Part shown: positions 5,010 to 6,659 of the stretch, piece by piece
How the letters are laid out: each line of letters starts with the position of its first letter
Numbering within the stretch: the stretch's first letter is position 1
DNA from: an uncultured Lachnospiraceae bacterium
GTDB lineage: Bacteria; Bacillota; Clostridia; Lachnospirales; Lachnospiraceae
Assembly (NCBI GenBank): GCA_946409475.1
Contig: CAMJWQ010000198.1
Coordinates: 1 to 6,659, forward strand
Length of the DNA stretch: 6,659 bases
Direction of reading: 5' to 3'
Notes under the pieces: model-generated
The model's database searches: none
Told to the model about the DNA's origin: nothing
Seen by the model: only the letters and a program-made list of their open reading frames with translations
Position numbers and translations under genes: made by a program

Positions 5010-5037
5010 TTGCAATGAAATCATTTCATTTTACTAT
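5010..5037 (+). promoter_or_regulatory. Candidate promoter of the kinase gene containing a palindromic operator
   Basis: TTGCAA (5010-5015), 16 nt, TACTAT (5032-5037). The spacer is filled by the perfect 17-nt palindrome AATGAAATCATTTCATT (5014-5030; arms AATGAAA/TTTCATT, centre TCA). A bound dimer here would exclude RNA polymerase, so the XRE-cupin protein encoded just upstream is a reasonable candidate repressor. The palindrome is seen; the regulator assignment is inference. Confidence 0.45.
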
Positions 5038-5062
5038 ACAAAAGATGTAAATTATGTTAGCA

Positions 5063-5068
5063 TATAAT
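5063..5068 (+). promoter_or_regulatory. Second -10 element before the kinase gene
   Basis: A perfect TATAAT about 50 nt upstream of the kinase start. There is no good -35 at standard distance, so it may be a weak or activator-dependent second start, placed ~30 nt downstream of the palindrome. Confidence 0.35.
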
Positions 5069-5118
5069 GATTTGTTTTAATAATAATAATATGGTACGGC
5101 AAATATAAAGGAACGGAT

Positions 5119-5619
5119 ATGAAAAATATAATATTAATTGGAATGCCCGGTGTTGGAAAAAGCACCGTGGGTGTTATCTTAGCAAAAGAATTGGGTAAGA
5201 ATTTTGCTGATACGGACTTGCTGATACAGGAACATTACAGAGGTTTATTATGTGAGCTTATTGAAAACCATGGCATAGAAGGATTCCTCAATTTAGAAGG
5301 CGGCTTTATTGAAAATCTCCAGGTAAATAATACGGTTATTGCTACAGGAGGAAGCGTAGTGTATAAAAATAAAGCTATGGAGCATCTGAAAAATTCTGGG
5401 AAGGTCGTTTATTTAAAAATCAGCTTTGAGGAGCTGGAAAAAAGGCTGAATAATTTGAAAGGACGCGGAGTAGTACTGAAAAACGGACAGACCCTGCGCG
5501 ACTTATATCATGAAAGAATACCTCTCTACGAAAAATACGCGGATATTACCGTAGATGAAGCGGGACTAAGCATAGAAGAAACAGTTGAAAAATTATGTCG
5601 AATATGTAAGATGAATTAA
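5119..5619 (+). CDS. Shikimate-kinase-like P-loop kinase, probably not acting on shikimate
   Basis: Cytoplasmic ATP-dependent small-molecule kinase of the AroK fold, 166 aa (normal length). Walker A is GMPGVGKST (residues 8-16). The magnesium/shikimate DxD motif is D31-T-D33. The LID arginine (R116) and the R133 in ERIPLYEKYAD match the family. Two substrate-site features are off: the FRxxE motif, whose arginine holds the shikimate carboxylate, reads FLNLE (residues 56-60), and the Walker B GGG motif is shortened to ATGGSV (75-80). The usual biosynthetic aro genes are not adjacent. This fits a family side branch with another substrate, though residual shikimate activity cannot be excluded. 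ATG at 5119 follows AAGGA with 6-nt spacing. It lies downstream of, and is probably regulated with, the XRE-cupin gene. Many genomes would annotate it simply as shikimate kinase (aroK). Confidence 0.88.
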   Translation: MKNIILIGMPGVGKSTVGVILAKELGKNFADTDLLIQEHYRGLLCELIENHGIEGFLNLEGGFIENLQVNNTVIATGGSVVYKNKAMEHLKNSGKVVYLKISFEELEKRLNNLKGRGVVLKNGQTLRDLYHERIPLYEKYADITVDEAGLSIEETVEKLCRICKMN

Positions 5620-5632
5620 AAGACCGAATATC

Positions 5633-5661
5633 TTTACAAGTAATAAAATTCTTGTTACAAT
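5633..5661 (+). promoter_or_regulatory. Candidate promoter of the LysM cell-wall protein
   Basis: TTTACA (5633-5638), 17-nt spacer, TACAAT (5656-5661). A start near 5668 would give a ~45-nt leader with AGGAG (5702-5706) just before the ATG. No clear terminator separates the kinase gene from this promoter. Confidence 0.45.
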
Positions 5662-5683
5662 ACAGTTGTTACAAAAATATTAC
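5653..5683 (+). promoter_or_regulatory. WalR-box-like repeats (TGTTAC)
   Basis: TGTTAC at 5653-5658 and 5667-5672, and TATTAC at 5678-5683. The last two are separated by exactly 5 nt, matching the Bacillus WalR consensus TGTWAH-N5-TGTWAH with one mismatch. WalR controls peptidoglycan hydrolase genes in Firmicutes, and the downstream gene is of that type. If the promoter at 5633 is correct, the site lies just past the -10, where binding would repress. Confidence 0.4.
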
Positions 5684-5711
5684 AAAAAGGTTAACTGTTT
5701 TAGGAGTCTTT

Positions 5712-6659
5712 ATGGAATTAATTTATAAATATCGTCATAAAGCATTATTATATTCAATACAAACTATGTTTTTAAGCTCCTTTATTATTCTGCTGATTGT
5801 ACCGGCCATAGAAAAGCTGACAAATCCGGGCAATAATTATTTTACAATAATGATAAACGGTGAAAATGCAGGAGCGATAGCGGATGCTTCCCTTATTAAC
5901 AATATGATTACAGATGCAAGGAAAAGATTGGCATCGGAATCAGATGACCTGGTATTGATTGATTTTGATTATAGCATGAAAGCACGGCAAATGTGGTTTG
6001 GAAATACCGATAAGGTGGAAGATGTTGAGGAGAACATCTATCGAATACTGAAAAATAATGTAATGACCGGGAAACAAAAAGCTTATACGGTAAAAATAAA
6101 TCAGTATATGGTCAATCTGGCATCGATGGAGGATGTAAAAGCCTTATTATCAGCCGCGAAGGACAAATATGATACCAATCAGCAATTTTCAGTTAATCTG
6201 GTAGGGGATGAAGACAGAGAATTAAATGCTGCCACCAGTACGCTGAGCAGAGCAAACAGTGGAATTAGCGCTGTAATGGGAGGCATTGAAACGGCCCTGT
6301 CATCAGCCGGGTCCGACCAGGAGCAGCAATTTGAGCAGGGAATCATAGCCATGGATTTTGCTGAAAAGGTGGAAATTGTAGAAACATATGTAAATGCGGA
6401 GCAAATAACTCCGGTAAATCAGGCAATTGATGAAGTAACAAAAAATAAAGAGAAAAATAAGATTTATGAAGTAGTATCGGGTGATTGTTTATCCGTTATC
6501 GCAGAAAAGAATGACACCACGGTCGAAAAAATAATTCAAATGAATGAAAATATACCTGATGAAAATGCAGTGATACAAGTGGGAGACGAGGTTATCGTTA
6601 CGGTGCCCGAGCCGGAGCTGTCTGTCATCAGGAAAGAAGAAGTAAGCTATGACGAGGAC
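5712..6659 (+). CDS. Membrane-anchored LysM protein, probable M23-type cell-wall hydrolase (3' partial)
   Basis: 316 codons are visible and the frame is open at the window edge. The N-terminus has basic residues (K6, R8, K10) followed by a hydrophobic helix (~11-33, ending in FIILLIVPA), a signal anchor or uncleaved signal that places the rest outside the cell. Residues ~45-245 form a charged, mostly helical extracellular region I do not recognise. Residues ~251-298 are a LysM peptidoglycan-binding domain (YEVVSGDCLSVIAEKN...IIQMNENI...IQVGDEVIV). The next residues (LSVIRKEEVSYDED) look like the beginning of a G5 domain. Clostridial proteins with anchor, LysM and G5 usually end in an M23 endopeptidase that cuts peptide cross-links; that domain is beyond the window, so the activity is inferred. 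ATG at 5712 follows TAGGAG at 5-nt spacing. Confidence 0.88.
   Translation, partial: MELIYKYRHKALLYSIQTMFLSSFIILLIVPAIEKLTNPGNNYFTIMINGENAGAIADASLINNMITDARKRLASESDDLVLIDFDYSMKARQMWFGNTDKVEDVEENIYRILKNNVMTGKQKAYTVKINQYMVNLASMEDVKALLSAAKDKYDTNQQFSVNLVGDEDRELNAATSTLSRANSGISAVMGGIETALSSAGSDQEQQFEQGIIAMDFAEKVEIVETYVNAEQITPVNQAIDEVTKNKEKNKIYEVVSGDCLSVIAEKNDTTVEKIIQMNENIPDENAVIQVGDEVIVTVPEPELSVIRKEEVSYDED

Noticed and set aside
5119..5619. Plain annotation as aroK in aromatic amino-acid synthesis
   Set aside because: The FRxxE arginine and the GGG motif are altered and no aro genes are nearby, so the specific function is not supported.
5652..5685. CRISPR-like or phage attachment repeats in the TTACAA cluster
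   Set aside because: Three short AT-rich copies at uneven spacing near a promoter fit a regulator site better than an array or att site.

Overview
The window looks like a chromosomal segment of a low-GC, anaerobic Gram-positive bacterium, most likely of the Clostridia (Lachnospiraceae-like). Reasons: AT-rich DNA, strong AGGAGG-type ribosome sites, TTGACA/TATAAT promoters, a two-iron superoxide reductase, a short three-domain S1 protein, and a LysM cell-wall protein of clostridial build. The genus is inference; no rRNA or other marker is present. Every gene seen is ordinary chromosomal type, with no transposase, integrase, CRISPR array, tRNA or rRNA.

Layout. (1) 2-355 (+): tail of a coiled-coil protein with a C-terminal membrane anchor, convergent with and overlapping by 9 nt the S1-domain RNA-binding protein (347-1288, -). 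(2) 1289-1680: a gene-free stretch with a candidate promoter for the S1 gene, a strong extended -10 promoter for the next gene and a foldable ~130-nt leader. (3) 1681-4035, a redox block: superoxide reductase (desulfoferrodoxin), thioredoxin, a Crp/Fnr-family regulator on the minus strand, and a divergent flavin reductase. Superoxide reductase and thioredoxin each have their own promoter and are separated by an intrinsic terminator. Thioredoxin and the regulator converge on a shared hairpin. The regulator and flavin reductase diverge around a 16-bp dyad with Crp-type geometry. (4) 4036-4415: a 380-nt gap with competing inverted repeats, a good promoter and, ~55 nt after that promoter, a strong intrinsic terminator, so a short RNA or attenuator is possible. 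(5) 4416-5619: an XRE-cupin regulator followed by a shikimate-kinase-like P-loop kinase lacking key shikimate-binding residues; a perfect 17-nt palindrome sits inside a candidate promoter between them. (6) 5712-6659 (+): start of a membrane-anchored LysM protein that runs off the window, probably a cell-wall hydrolase, with WalR-box-like repeats upstream.

How it may work together: superoxide reductase detoxifies superoxide to peroxide; thioredoxin and a flavin reductase handle thiol and flavin electron transfer; the Crp/Fnr-like protein is the obvious candidate sensor for this block. The XRE-cupin/kinase pair looks like a separate small-molecule phosphorylation module whose substrate is probably not shikimate. 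The most unusual observations are the atypical kinase with its palindromic operator, the promoter-terminator unit before the XRE gene, and the structured leader of the superoxide reductase. No wholly new multi-gene system could be established from sequence alone.
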